Shown here in pieces: positions 50,581 through 59,310 of a DNA stretch of 64,000 nucleotides (position 1 is the first letter of the stretch; every line of letters starts with the position of its first letter). The notes below the pieces were generated by a model. That model was not told the origin of the DNA and searched no databases. It saw only the letters and a program-made list of their open reading frames with translations. Location of the stretch: contig JAHLLD010000007.1 in the NCBI GenBank assembly GCA_020444325.1, forward strand, positions 62,001 to 126,000, in the 5' to 3' direction. The stretch is from a bacterium. Its GTDB lineage: Bacteria; Bacteroidota; Ignavibacteria; SZUA-365. The translations under genes were made by a program, and so were the position numbers.

Positions 50581-51905
50581 AAAACGTCCTGGTGGTGACG
50601 TACTATTTCCCGCCTTCGGGGGGACCCGGTGTGCAGCGTGTTCTCAAGTTCTGCACCTACCTCCTGCAATACGGGTGGCGCCCGATCATCCTCACGGTGA
50701 AGGATGCCGATTACCCCGCACGCGACGAATCGCTGCTCAATGAAATTCCCGCAGAAGCGGTTGTATACCGCACGCCCATTTTCGAGCCGTATACATTCTA
50801 CCGTGCATTCACGGGCAAAAAGAGCGGGACGCCGGTGGATGTCAACACCATCCCCAAACCGGGAGAGAAACGTTCACTCAAGGAGGGACTCGCGGAATTC
50901 GTCCGTGCCACCTTTTTCATCCCGGACGCCCGCATGGGATGGATTCGTCCCGGCGTGAAGCAGGGATTGGAAATCATCGAGAAGCACAATATCCAGGCCA
51001 TCTACTCATCCTCTCCCCCGTACAGCTGTTCGATGATCGCTCGCAATCTGAAGCGAAAAACCGGATTGCCCTGGATCGCGGGCTTCCGTGATCCCTGGCG
51101 CGGCTTCCTTTCCGCCCCGAATCGCTGGTGGCTGCCCGACATGATTGACCGCGCCTACGAGCGATCCGTTTTCTCGGAATGTGATCGCATGGAAGTCGCC
51201 TGGGAAGGCATCGCGAAAGACTTTGCCGGGAAATACCCGGACATCAGCCTGGACAAAGTGTATCATCTGCCGAATGGTTTCGACAGTGCGGATTTCCCTT
51301 CGGTCGAGGTAGTGGAGAAAGATCGATTTGTCGTCACTTACACCGGGTCGATGTATGGCAAGCGTAATCCGGAAACGTTTTTCGCCGCGGTGGCGCGTCT
51401 GGTTGAAAGCGGAAAAGTGAAAACCGGGGACATTCGACTGCAGTTTATCGGGCGCTTCGGTGCCGAAGTACGCGCGATGTTCGAGCACCCGCAACTCGGC
51501 GACAGCATCCTTGTACATGACTACATGCCGCATGCCGACAGTGTGCGCCATCTCTTCCAGAGCGACGCCCTGCTCATGGTGGTTGACGATTTCAAGGGAA
51601 ATGAGGAAATCGTCCCGGGCAAAGTCTACGAGTATATGGGATCAGGCAAGCCCATCATCACCCTCGCCCCGGTAGGCGCCGTCACGCGCGTCATCGAAGA
51701 GACGCGCTCGGGCCGCAGTGCGCGCTCGAATGACATCGATGCGATCGCCGCGATTTTCCTCGACTACTACACGCAGTGGAAAGAAGACCGGCTCGGTACG
51801 GAACAGGACCACGCCCGTATCAAAACCTTCGAACGCCGAGCGGTAACGCAGCGCCTCGCGGCGCTTCTCGATGAAGTCAGCACGCAGCCGGACACACGCG
51901 GCTGA
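50577..51905 (+). CDS. GT4-family glycosyltransferase
   Basis: The 442-residue GT-B enzyme has the N-terminal YYFPPSGGPGVQRVLKF loop, a middle GFRDPWRGFLSAPNRWW segment, and the donor-binding motif IVPGKVYEYMGSGKPII (E-x7-E type) in the C-terminal half. This pattern is common in extracellular polysaccharide and LPS glycosyltransferases. The start overlaps the oxidoreductase stop (ATGA). It is convergent with the barrel gene 20 bp away. Confidence 0.88.
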   Translation: MKNVLVVTYYFPPSGGPGVQRVLKFCTYLLQYGWRPIILTVKDADYPARDESLLNEIPAEAVVYRTPIFEPYTFYRAFTGKKSGTPVDVNTIPKPGEKRSLKEGLAEFVRATFFIPDARMGWIRPGVKQGLEIIEKHNIQAIYSSSPPYSCSMIARNLKRKTGLPWIAGFRDPWRGFLSAPNRWWLPDMIDRAYERSVFSECDRMEVAWEGIAKDFAGKYPDISLDKVYHLPNGFDSADFPSVEVVEKDRFVVTYTGSMYGKRNPETFFAAVARLVESGKVKTGDIRLQFIGRFGAEVRAMFEHPQLGDSILVHDYMPHADSVRHLFQSDALLMVVDDFKGNEEIVPGKVYEYMGSGKPIITLAPVGAVTRVIEETRSGRSARSNDIDAIAAIFLDYYTQWKEDRLGTEQDHARIKTFERRAVTQRLAALLDEVSTQPDTRG

Positions 51906-51925
51906 CCACCCTCCCCCGCCGACAA

Positions 51926-52513
51926 TTACAGCAGCAGTCCAACACCGAACATCAACGCAATCGTATTGATGTTGTGGTCTACCGTCGTCAGGAAATAATC
52001 CAGCTCATACTGCTGATGCCTGTACAGCAGCTCGACACGGATGATGCCGGTGCGTCCGGTACGAATCTTGATCCCGGCTCCTGCCTGCAGTACGCTCACA
52101 TCGAAGCCCTCGGTGTAGCGGATGTGGTCCACAAACGTCGGCAACGATATGCCGTTGGACAAACCGCCACCTGCCCGCGCGAACAGTGCGACGGGCGATG
52201 TCCTGAATGCATGCGTGTAGGAAAGGTTGCCAAGTACGCTCTGCGCAGGGGGACCGCCCTCGATGGCACGCAGACCGAGTTCGAGTTCCACCGAGACACC
52301 GCGAAACAGGTAGTACCCCGGGGTCAGTGCGATGTAGGCATAGCTATGGGAGTCGTCGGCATTGACCTCCGCCCCGCTCGGCGATGGATAGCTCGTTGAC
52401 TCCGATACCGAACCCACGGTACCGTTGAGCATTATTTCAAACTGTCCGGGCAGAAACTGCGCCTGCGCGGTCGTGGCAAATGCCAAGAGAAAACAGACAA
52501 GTACTGTTCGCAT
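51926..52513 (-). CDS. Outer-membrane beta-barrel protein
   Basis: The 195-residue protein has a signal peptide (MRTVLVCFLLAFATTAQA|QF), alternating beta strands (FEIMLNGTVGSVSES, YAYIALTPGYYLF, VSVELELGLRA, VALFARAGGGLS) and an end ALMFGVGLLL like the barrel closing strand of small 8-stranded proteins of the OmpX/OMP_b-brl group. No catalytic motif is visible. Its function is unknown. Confidence 0.75.
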   Translation of the reverse strand: MRTVLVCFLLAFATTAQAQFLPGQFEIMLNGTVGSVSESTSYPSPSGAEVNADDSHSYAYIALTPGYYLFRGVSVELELGLRAIEGGPPAQSVLGNLSYTHAFRTSPVALFARAGGGLSNGISLPTFVDHIRYTEGFDVSVLQAGAGIKIRTGRTGIIRVELLYRHQQYELDYFLTTVDHNINTIALMFGVGLLL

Positions 52514-52579
52514 GAATATCCTCCTTCTTGTGTTCCGCGACCCGGGGGCCGCCCCATGTGAATACTACTCAGACAAAAA

Positions 52580-54061
52580 TTACGACGCGACATCCGGAAA
52601 GAGCTTGGCCAGCACCGAAGGATCGGGCTTCGGCGTAAGCAGGCTCACGATGATCAGCATGCCGATGGAGGCCAGCAATGCGGGATAGATGCTCGGGATA
52701 CCCCAGGCATCTTCGCCGACCATGACCTGCGGTGCCACGTACGGAATGATGAAATCGAACAGGATGGCGACGAATGCGCCGGAGACAATGCTTGTGATAC
52801 CGCCCTGCTTAGTCGCACGCTTCCATGAGAGCGCGGCGAACAGTGCCGGTGTGATGGCGACGCCGTACATCGTGTAGGCGAAATACGCATACTTGAGCAC
52901 CGAGATTTCCCATTCCAACACTGTGGGAATGAAAATCATCATGAAGGCCACGACGCCGAGAATGACGATGAACACTTTCTGCAGCGCCACCATGTTCGAT
53001 TCGGGCGCGTCGGGACGAATGAAGCGGCTGTAGATGTCGCGGATAATGTTGGTCGAAGGACTGAGCAGATAGTTCATTCCTGTGGAAATCACAACGACGA
53101 CAGCGGCTGCCAGGAGAAGCACACCAACCGGTTCGGGCACCATCTCGCGGGCCGCATACAAGACGACGGCCGCCGGATCGATCGTGGTATTATCCCAGAA
53201 GTAACTCGCGGCATAGATGGCAATCACGATAACGACGGTCTCGACGACCATGGTACCGATGATCCACAGGATCACCGCTTTTTTCGCATCGGCCGGAGTC
53301 TTAGCACTGTAGAATTTCTGATACATGCTCTGAATACCGAGCAGCAGGAACATCGTCGCGAGGAAATAGCTGAAGGCTTTCAGGAAGGGGAATTCGCCGA
53401 ACTCAGGCGAAATCAGCTGCATGTGTGCTGCGGGGAGTATCTGCGCCGGGGCGTCCCAGCCACCTGCAGTGGCAACCACGAAGGGTACCGAGACCAGACA
53501 GGCCAGCACGATGATGATGCCGTTGGGCAAATCCGTATGTGCCACAGCGACCATGCCGCCGATAGCGGTAAAGAGGATGACAAATCCTGCGGCGAGTGCC
53601 TGTCCCAGTTCTACGCTGACAGCGCCGTCGGTGATGACGTTGAGGATATATCCCCCGGCACGGAACTGGTAGGAAACGATGGTGGTGAATGCGATGATGA
53701 GAACAATGGCACCAAAGAGGCGTGCAAACTTGCCGTACCGTTCCTCGAGAATATCGCCGATGGTGTACTGTCCGAACGTGCGGATCTTTGCCGCGAGAAA
53801 ATAAATAATCGCGATACCCACCCAGGCGCCTGCGGACATCCAGATGGCACTCCAGCCTGCGCGATAGGCGTACTCCGCTCCTGCGATAAAGGTCCCGGAG
53901 CCGATCCAGGTACAGACGAGCGTAAAGACCATTTTCGTGACACCGAGGCTGCGCCCGGCGACCATCATGTCGTCATGTGTCTTGACCTTGCGGGACTGGA
54001 TAAAATTGTAAACGGTGAGCGCTATCAGGTAGGCGAGGATGACAATAATATACGTGTACAT
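52580..54061 (-). CDS. Sodium:solute symporter (SSS family)
   Basis: The 493-residue transporter has about 13 membrane helices, beginning MYTYIIVILAYLIALTVYNF, with GRSLGVTKMVFTLVCTWIGSGTFIAGAEYAYRAG in helices 2-3 and the sodium-symport type motif in FTAIGGMVAVAHTDL. Substrates of this family include proline, pantothenate and sugars; the substrate here is unknown. ATG 54061 is just before the first helix. It follows the M24 peptidase gene on the same strand, compatible with import of amino acids or peptides. Confidence 0.9.
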   Translation of the reverse strand: MYTYIIVILAYLIALTVYNFIQSRKVKTHDDMMVAGRSLGVTKMVFTLVCTWIGSGTFIAGAEYAYRAGWSAIWMSAGAWVGIAIIYFLAAKIRTFGQYTIGDILEERYGKFARLFGAIVLIIAFTTIVSYQFRAGGYILNVITDGAVSVELGQALAAGFVILFTAIGGMVAVAHTDLPNGIIIVLACLVSVPFVVATAGGWDAPAQILPAAHMQLISPEFGEFPFLKAFSYFLATMFLLLGIQSMYQKFYSAKTPADAKKAVILWIIGTMVVETVVIVIAIYAASYFWDNTTIDPAAVVLYAAREMVPEPVGVLLLAAAVVVVISTGMNYLLSPSTNIIRDIYSRFIRPDAPESNMVALQKVFIVILGVVAFMMIFIPTVLEWEISVLKYAYFAYTMYGVAITPALFAALSWKRATKQGGITSIVSGAFVAILFDFIIPYVAPQVMVGEDAWGIPSIYPALLASIGMLIIVSLLTPKPDPSVLAKLFPDVAS

Positions 54062-54100
54062 GAACTTCCTGCTCTGTGGTGGTGGGGAGGAAGAAAGGAA

Positions 54101-54124
54101 CGGGGACCGCGTGCACGGTCCCCG
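54101..54124 (-). terminator. Hairpin between the M24 peptidase and symporter genes
   Basis: CGGGGACCG and CGGTCCCCG form a perfect 9-bp stem over a 6-nt loop, 10 bp after the peptidase stop. The following minus-strand tract TTCCTTTCTTCC is only partly T-rich, so it may be an attenuator rather than a full terminator. Confidence 0.5.
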
Positions 54125-54133
54125 CAAACGAAC

Positions 54134-55324
54134 TTATACGAGCGTCATAATGGGAATGACCTTGTCCTGCATGGCGCCGGTGACTTCGACGGCCCCCTCG
54201 TCTGTCACGAACACATCGATCTCCGTGCGGAAACCGATCTTTTCATGTTCCATGTAGATTCCGGGTTCGATGCTGAAACAGGTCCCGCGGAGAATGAGGC
54301 GTTCGTCTTTCGTCTCCAGGTTGTCGATATGTCCCCCATTCCCATGCACCTCGAGGCCGATGTTGTGGCCCGTACGATGGACGAAATACTCGCCGTACCC
54401 TGCATCGACGATCACCTTGCGCACGGCATCATCCACTTCCCAGCCTGCGACCTGCTCGCCGGCGGCGTAACGGTCCTGTACCATTTTCAGTCCGGTGTTC
54501 CGTGCATCACGCGCAACGGCGAAGATGTTCTCAATGCGCTCGGGCACTTCCGTCCCGATAAAGCCCATCCATGTGATGTCATAGTAGATACCGCCCGGTT
54601 CGTCCTTCTTCGCCCAGAGGTCGAGCAGGAGCAGATCGCCTTCCTTCATACCGAAACTGTTTTCTTCGGTCGGTTCGAAATGCGGATCCGCGGCATGTTC
54701 GTTGATGGCGACGATGGGACCATCCTCCCAGGTCATGCCGTTTTCGCGCATGAGATTGTGCATGAAGTTCTGGATTTCCACTTCGCGCGGACTTTCCCCG
54801 GCCTTGATGCGGCGTGCGACTTCCTTGAAGGTCTCGTCCTTGACCATCTGCATGATTTCGCCGGCAATTTTGTGGCTTTCCCAGTCCTGCATCGACAGGT
54901 GCGCCTCGAACATCCCGACCAGGTCGCCGCTGGAGACAACCTCCACGCCGAAGCTGCGGATAAGTTCGATCGTGCCCGCGTCGACAATGGAGACGTAGGG
55001 AATATTGTTATTCGGGGAATACTGCATCGCGATGGTTTTCGCATCACCGAGCATCGTGCGAAGCATCTCCTGCAGCTGCGTCCACGGCAGGTACACGTTT
55101 TTCTCGCCCGGCAGATGGTCACAGCGCCAGGGCTCGATGCGATGCACGAGTTTCTGCGGTTCGCCGTTTGCCGGGATGAAATAGAACCAGCGGCGCGAGG
55201 CGAAGCGGCTGGTGTCCATGTTCAAAATGCGCGCGGCGATGGCGTCGCGGTTGTGAAAATCGTAAAACAGCCAGCCATCCACGCCGGCTTCTCGGAGTGC
55301 GGATTGAATCGCGTGCAGGTCCAT
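54134..55324 (-). CDS. M24 family metallopeptidase (Xaa-Pro-type)
   Basis: The 396-residue pita-bread enzyme has an N-terminal creatinase-like domain (about 1-165) and a C-terminal metal domain. The metal-binding set is visible: Asp in LLLLDLWAKK, Asp in GIYYDITW, His in RTGHNIGLEVHG, Glu in SIEPGIYME and Glu in RTEIDVF. The spacing between the two Asp is longer than in classical PepQ/PepP, as in a known sub-branch with LWAK. It probably removes N-terminal residues ahead of proline. ATG 55324 is the only start with the MDLHAIQSALREAGVDGW opening. Confidence 0.92.
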   Translation of the reverse strand: MDLHAIQSALREAGVDGWLFYDFHNRDAIAARILNMDTSRFASRRWFYFIPANGEPQKLVHRIEPWRCDHLPGEKNVYLPWTQLQEMLRTMLGDAKTIAMQYSPNNNIPYVSIVDAGTIELIRSFGVEVVSSGDLVGMFEAHLSMQDWESHKIAGEIMQMVKDETFKEVARRIKAGESPREVEIQNFMHNLMRENGMTWEDGPIVAINEHAADPHFEPTEENSFGMKEGDLLLLDLWAKKDEPGGIYYDITWMGFIGTEVPERIENIFAVARDARNTGLKMVQDRYAAGEQVAGWEVDDAVRKVIVDAGYGEYFVHRTGHNIGLEVHGNGGHIDNLETKDERLILRGTCFSIEPGIYMEHEKIGFRTEIDVFVTDEGAVEVTGAMQDKVIPIMTLV

Positions 55325-55404
55325 AAGCCTTCTTTTCCTTGATACAACAATGTCTGATCGGCAAAAGATAGTGAATTAATCACCACCGCAACAGGGAAGC
55401 GTCT

Positions 55405-56319
55405 TTAGCCGCCGATGAAGAAGCGATGTGACGAAGGCTGACAGGACACGACGATACGGCGCGCCTGGGTGCTGATGACCTCGCCGTCCACATGCACCGG
55501 CAGCGGGTAGTCCAGAGAGATATCGGCATGCGTCATCTGCTCGTAGCTGATCTCAGGAGCCGATAGGTGTGTGCCGTTGAGGGCGCGCGGCAGCACCTGC
55601 AGTACACGCCTGGTACTCACAGCGCGCACATGACAGAGATCCAGCATCCCGTCATCGATGCGCGCTGACGGTGTCAGCCTGAATCCTCCACCAGAACTCC
55701 GTCCGTTCCCGATACAGGCCAGGAAAAGCGACGATGTCAGTTCGCGGTTCTGCAGCACCGTAACGGAAGGCACCGCCTGATAATGACGCAGCACGCGAAA
55801 AACGGAGAAGAGATAGGGCAGAATCCCCCTGCCGCCGCGGCCATTGGAGACATCCAGTGCGACTGCAGCATCAAACCCGATTCCCACGGCATTGATCATT
55901 TTCCGCGTCACCACCCCGCCATCTTCCTCCACCACATGAACTTCCGCAATGTCGACCGGCCCCTGGCGGTCCTCACGCAAAGCATGGAGCGTATCGCTCA
56001 TAGTGCGAATACCCAGCATATGCGCGAAATCATTGCCCGTTCCGAAGGGCAGGACGCCTACGGGATGTGATCCCGGGTGCAACCCGTTCATGACTTCATT
56101 GAGCGTCCCATCACCTCCGGCGACACAGAGCGGCGCGCCGTCATCGGGCAGTGCCTTCGCCAGTTCAGCGGCATGCATCGGCCGTGCGGTCACGTGCTCG
56201 TGGACCTCGGCACCGTCATTATGCAGATTCTGCATAATTTTCCTGAGCTGCCTTCCCGCACGCCGCTGTCCCGCGGCGGGATTGAGAATCAGGTGAACGG
56301 TGCGATCATGAGTGAACAT
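55405..56319 (-). CDS. Diacylglycerol/lipid kinase (YegS/BmrU family)
   Basis: The 304-residue kinase phosphorylates diacylglycerol or a related lipid. It has HLILNPAAGQRRAGRQLRKI at the N-terminus, the nucleotide motif GGDGTLNEVMNG, PFGTGNDFAHML and a C-terminal beta-domain (GGGFRLTPSARIDDGMLDL). An unusual feature is that one palindrome of the TATGCAG family lies inside the coding sequence, giving the segment IMQNLHN after the first helix. Confidence 0.92.
   Translation of the reverse strand: MFTHDRTVHLILNPAAGQRRAGRQLRKIMQNLHNDGAEVHEHVTARPMHAAELAKALPDDGAPLCVAGGDGTLNEVMNGLHPGSHPVGVLPFGTGNDFAHMLGIRTMSDTLHALREDRQGPVDIAEVHVVEEDGGVVTRKMINAVGIGFDAAVALDVSNGRGGRGILPYLFSVFRVLRHYQAVPSVTVLQNRELTSSLFLACIGNGRSSGGGFRLTPSARIDDGMLDLCHVRAVSTRRVLQVLPRALNGTHLSAPEISYEQMTHADISLDYPLPVHVDGEVISTQARRIVVSCQPSSHRFFIGG
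56218..56238. repeat. Palindrome D inside the lipid kinase gene
   Basis: TATGCAGATTCTGCATA (56220-56236) extended by AT on each side gives a 9-bp stem with a 3-nt loop. It starts about 27 codons into the lipid kinase gene and reads through without disrupting the frame. Confidence 0.8.
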
Positions 56320-56395
56320 GCGCCGAAAATATGGTTATGGGACAGCAATTAAAAGCGCCGTCTCTCCCGCACCTCAACGAGGTGACGCTCTCCTG

Positions 56396-57202
56396 TCACA
56401 GACGGAAGAGCAGGTTCACGCCAAATATCGCATCCACACCCTTGCCCAGGTAATTATCGAGCGGGAAACGCAGCAGCAGTCCCGGCCAGAAATGGGCACC
56501 TACATCGGCGTTCACCGTGATACCGATCTGCGACGCGGCCTCGCCTTCGACGTCTTCCAGCTCATGCCGCATTGCGTACACACCGGAATAGCCAAGCTGT
56601 GCGAATACGCCTTCTTCATCATAGGTGAGGATGAGCCCGTACTTGAGAAAAACGTCCATGACCTCATCCCCGCGATCATTCATGAATACGAGAATGGAGG
56701 GTCCGGCATGCGCGCGTACGCCGAGGTCGGTACCGGGAATTCCGGTCTGCATGCGCAGCAGACCCATGGCCGGCACGGCTTCTGTGGCAAAAGCCTCGAG
56801 ACGGTCAATATCCGTCGCCGCGCCAAAACTGGCCGCGACCCACTTGTCCTTGTCCGCAATCGGCAGACGGACACCGACGTCACCGGAGATGAGCGCATCT
56901 TCCTCACCGAACGCCAGTCCGACATACGGATTGCCGAGCAGATATTCATCCACCGCGTCCGTGGAGTAATTTGAGAAGGGAAGGTCAACAATAAGCGACA
57001 GCGCTTCCGATGTATGTGTACGATATCCGAGAAAGAAGATGGAGTTCAGGAATTTTACGCCATCGGAGTTCGATAGAAACGGCTTTTCCCATTCAAAGCT
57101 CAGGGCGCTCTCTTCATGCGCGGCCACCCAGACGGGCTGAGCATGCAGGGAAAGACCGGTACTTGAAAGAATAAGCAACAGGATAAATGCGGCTGATCTC
57201 AT
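56396..57202 (-). CDS. Predicted outer-membrane or secreted beta-rich protein
   Basis: The 268-residue product has a signal peptide (MRSAAFILLLILSSTGLSLHA|QP). Its body shows beta hairpins with aromatic belts (SALSFEWEKPF, FFLGYRTH, LILTYDEEGVFAQLGYSGVYAMRH), compatible with a barrel, ending LLLRFPLDNYLGKGVDAIFGVNLLFRL-like strands (residues about 240-268). No family was identified. ATG 57202 is chosen because the 67 residues before it lack a signal sequence. GGAGGAAATC precedes it. Confidence 0.75.
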   Translation of the reverse strand: MRSAAFILLLILSSTGLSLHAQPVWVAAHEESALSFEWEKPFLSNSDGVKFLNSIFFLGYRTHTSEALSLIVDLPFSNYSTDAVDEYLLGNPYVGLAFGEEDALISGDVGVRLPIADKDKWVAASFGAATDIDRLEAFATEAVPAMGLLRMQTGIPGTDLGVRAHAGPSILVFMNDRGDEVMDVFLKYGLILTYDEEGVFAQLGYSGVYAMRHELEDVEGEAASQIGITVNADVGAHFWPGLLLRFPLDNYLGKGVDAIFGVNLLFRL

Positions 57203-57377
57203 GATTTCCTCCGTAGTTCTGTGTCCCCCTGCAACGGCGGGACTCAGGATATGGATTACCTTGATGGATAGCGTTGTACGAACACAATACACATTTCCCG
57301 CTGTTTTCGCAATGCGCATGGGATGGGGCCATTTCACCTTTGTGCTTTTTCTTTCTATCTTTTTGGTCCGTTTCACC

Positions 57378-58574
57378 ATGGAAAGTCGCATGAGCATCCC
57401 CACAGAGAAACTTCGTACCTGGGCCGATTATCTCCTCAATTATTCACTCGGCGGCGTGCAGGAAGATGACGTCATCATGATCAAGGGTGAGCACATCACC
57501 TGGCCGCTGATGTCGGTGCTGCAGGACATGATATTCGCAGCCGGCGGCATCGCGGATGTCAACATCGTGGCACCCGACAATGACCGCGGGAAGGTCTGGG
57601 GCGCATCCATCGCCCGGCATGGCAACGTCGCACAGATCGAACGGGTGCCAGCCTGGCATCGCACGCGTTACGAAGCCATGACGAAATACATCGAAATTCT
57701 CGGCGCGGAAAATCCCGCGCTCTCCGCCGGTCAGCCGGAGGAAACCGCGATGGCCGTCATGCGCGCAGACGAAGAATTCAAGGGCATCCGTCTGGCCAAA
57801 CCCTGGGTACTGACCCTGTTCCCGACGCAGGGCTTCGCCGATCTGGAAGGAATGACGCTCGAGCAGTATACCGACGTCATTGTCTCCGCTTCGATGCAGG
57901 ATCCGCGCGAACTCGACCGTGTGGAGCAGGATATTTACGAACTGATGGATTCCAGCAGCCGTATTCGCATTCAGACGCGGCATCCGGAAGATGGCCGCAC
58001 GTTGGAACTGGGCATGAGTATCGCAGAACGAAATGTGATCAAATGCACAGGCAAAAGAAATTTCCCTGACGGAGAGGTATTCACGAGTCCCAACACCAGC
58101 ACCGTGGAAGGCGAAATCTTCGTCGATCTCCCCGTCTATAACAGCGGTACAACAGTACAGGGGATTTATCTGAAGTTCGAAGGTGGACGCATCGTGCAGT
58201 ACAGTGCAAAGCAGGGCCATGACACACTGGCGAAAATCATCGAAACCGATGAGGGATCGCATCGTCTCGGTGAGGTCGCGCTCGGCATGAACGCGGGCAT
58301 CACCGAAGTGCTCAAGCACCCCCTGTTCGTTGAGAAAGTGGGCGGTACGCTGCATATCGCCATCGGCGCCAGCTATCCCGAATGCTATGTGCAGGATGAA
58401 AGTTCAGATGCGGGATCGGCAGCACTTGATCGTATGTTCGAGGAGGGGTTGCTGAACCGGTCGGCGCAGCACGTCGATATCGTAACGGATTTCCGTGAAG
58501 GCGGCTCCGGAATCGGTGTGTGGCTCGATGACACGGAAATCAAAGTACGGGACGGTATCTGGGTCCGACCCTGA
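57378..58574 (+). CDS. M29 family aminopeptidase
   Basis: A 398-residue metal-dependent aminopeptidase like AmpS/aminopeptidase T. Family marks are FPDGEVFTSPN, EGEIFVDLPVY, RLGEVALGMN (Glu ligand), GTLHIAIG and QHVDIVTDF (His and Asp ligands). It removes N-terminal residues of peptides in the cytoplasm. MESRMSIP at 57378 is the likely start; ATG 57390 is also possible. The open frame upstream to 57201 does not look coding. It is a single gene. Confidence 0.92.
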   Translation: MESRMSIPTEKLRTWADYLLNYSLGGVQEDDVIMIKGEHITWPLMSVLQDMIFAAGGIADVNIVAPDNDRGKVWGASIARHGNVAQIERVPAWHRTRYEAMTKYIEILGAENPALSAGQPEETAMAVMRADEEFKGIRLAKPWVLTLFPTQGFADLEGMTLEQYTDVIVSASMQDPRELDRVEQDIYELMDSSSRIRIQTRHPEDGRTLELGMSIAERNVIKCTGKRNFPDGEVFTSPNTSTVEGEIFVDLPVYNSGTTVQGIYLKFEGGRIVQYSAKQGHDTLAKIIETDEGSHRLGEVALGMNAGITEVLKHPLFVEKVGGTLHIAIGASYPECYVQDESSDAGSAALDRMFEEGLLNRSAQHVDIVTDFREGGSGIGVWLDDTEIKVRDGIWVRP

Positions 58575-58655
58575 CGATATCACTGCATGCACGACAGCAG
58601 AGCACGGCGCCTTAACGAGAGTATCAGGAAACGTGGACGATGAAGAGGCAAAGAC

Positions 58656-59246
58656 ATGGAGTACAACGAATTAACTAATGAGGAGCTCATTCACGAGCTG
58701 GAAATCCTCCACAAGCGATTGCTTTCGACACGGGAAGCGAACAAGGAACTGTCTTCCCAGCTGCAGGCCAAGGATGCGGAAGTCATTCGGCTGCAGCGCA
58801 CGCTGGAAGAACGCCTCGCGGAAGCAATCCACCGCGAAAGCGAATTCCGGAAATCCACCGAACAGTATCGTTCGCTGGTGGGGAATCTCCCCGGCGCGGT
58901 CTATCGCTGCGCCAATGATGCATACTGGACCATGGAGTTTATCAGCCACCAGGTAGAGGAACTCACCGGGTATCCCTGTACGGACTTCATCAATAACGAA
59001 GTACGGAGCTACAACAGCGTGATACTTCCGGAAGATGTCATCAAGGTGGTCGATGCGGTGAATGAAGGACTCAAACACCGCGAGCCCTATACTATCGAAT
59101 ATCGCCTCAGGCATAAAGATGGGAGCATCATCCCTGTCTACGAACGCGGGGCCGGCGCGTATGATGAAGACGGGGAGCTGCTCTGGCTCGATGGCGTCAT
59201 TTTCAAGGTGGATCACAACCAGCGCGACACGGAATACGACGACTGA
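58656..59246 (+). CDS. Single PAS-domain protein with coiled coil
   Basis: The 196-residue protein has an N-terminal coiled coil (about 5-65, LEILHKRLLSTREANKELSSQLQ) and one PAS domain (about 66-190) with YRSLVGNLPGAVYRC, MEFISHQVEELTGYP and YEYRLRHKDGSIIPV-type strands. There is no kinase, GGDEF or HTH output, so it may be a sensor partner acting through protein contact. AAGAGGCAAAGAC lies before the ATG. It is followed by a terminator and by the convergent Crp/Fnr regulator. Confidence 0.85.
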   Translation: MEYNELTNEELIHELEILHKRLLSTREANKELSSQLQAKDAEVIRLQRTLEERLAEAIHRESEFRKSTEQYRSLVGNLPGAVYRCANDAYWTMEFISHQVEELTGYPCTDFINNEVRSYNSVILPEDVIKVVDAVNEGLKHREPYTIEYRLRHKDGSIIPVYERGAGAYDEDGELLWLDGVIFKVDHNQRDTEYDD

Positions 59247-59273
59247 AATTCGGTGCAATCATGATATCGCTTC

Positions 59274-59304
59274 GGTCCTTCAGCAGATGTGAAGGACCAT
59301 TTTT
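59274..59304 (+). terminator. Terminator of the PAS gene
   Basis: GGTCCTTC (59274-59281) and GAAGGACC (59291-59298) form a perfect 8-bp stem with a 9-nt loop, followed by ATTTTTTATT. Confidence 0.9.
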
Positions 59305-59310
59305 TATTCG

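Noticed and set aside
53423-55342. Very long plus-strand open frame (639 codons) opposite the symporter and M24 peptidase
   Set aside because: Its translation is low-complexity and without domain motifs, while the minus strand has two complete, motif-bearing genes. Long antisense frames are expected in GC-rich coding DNA.
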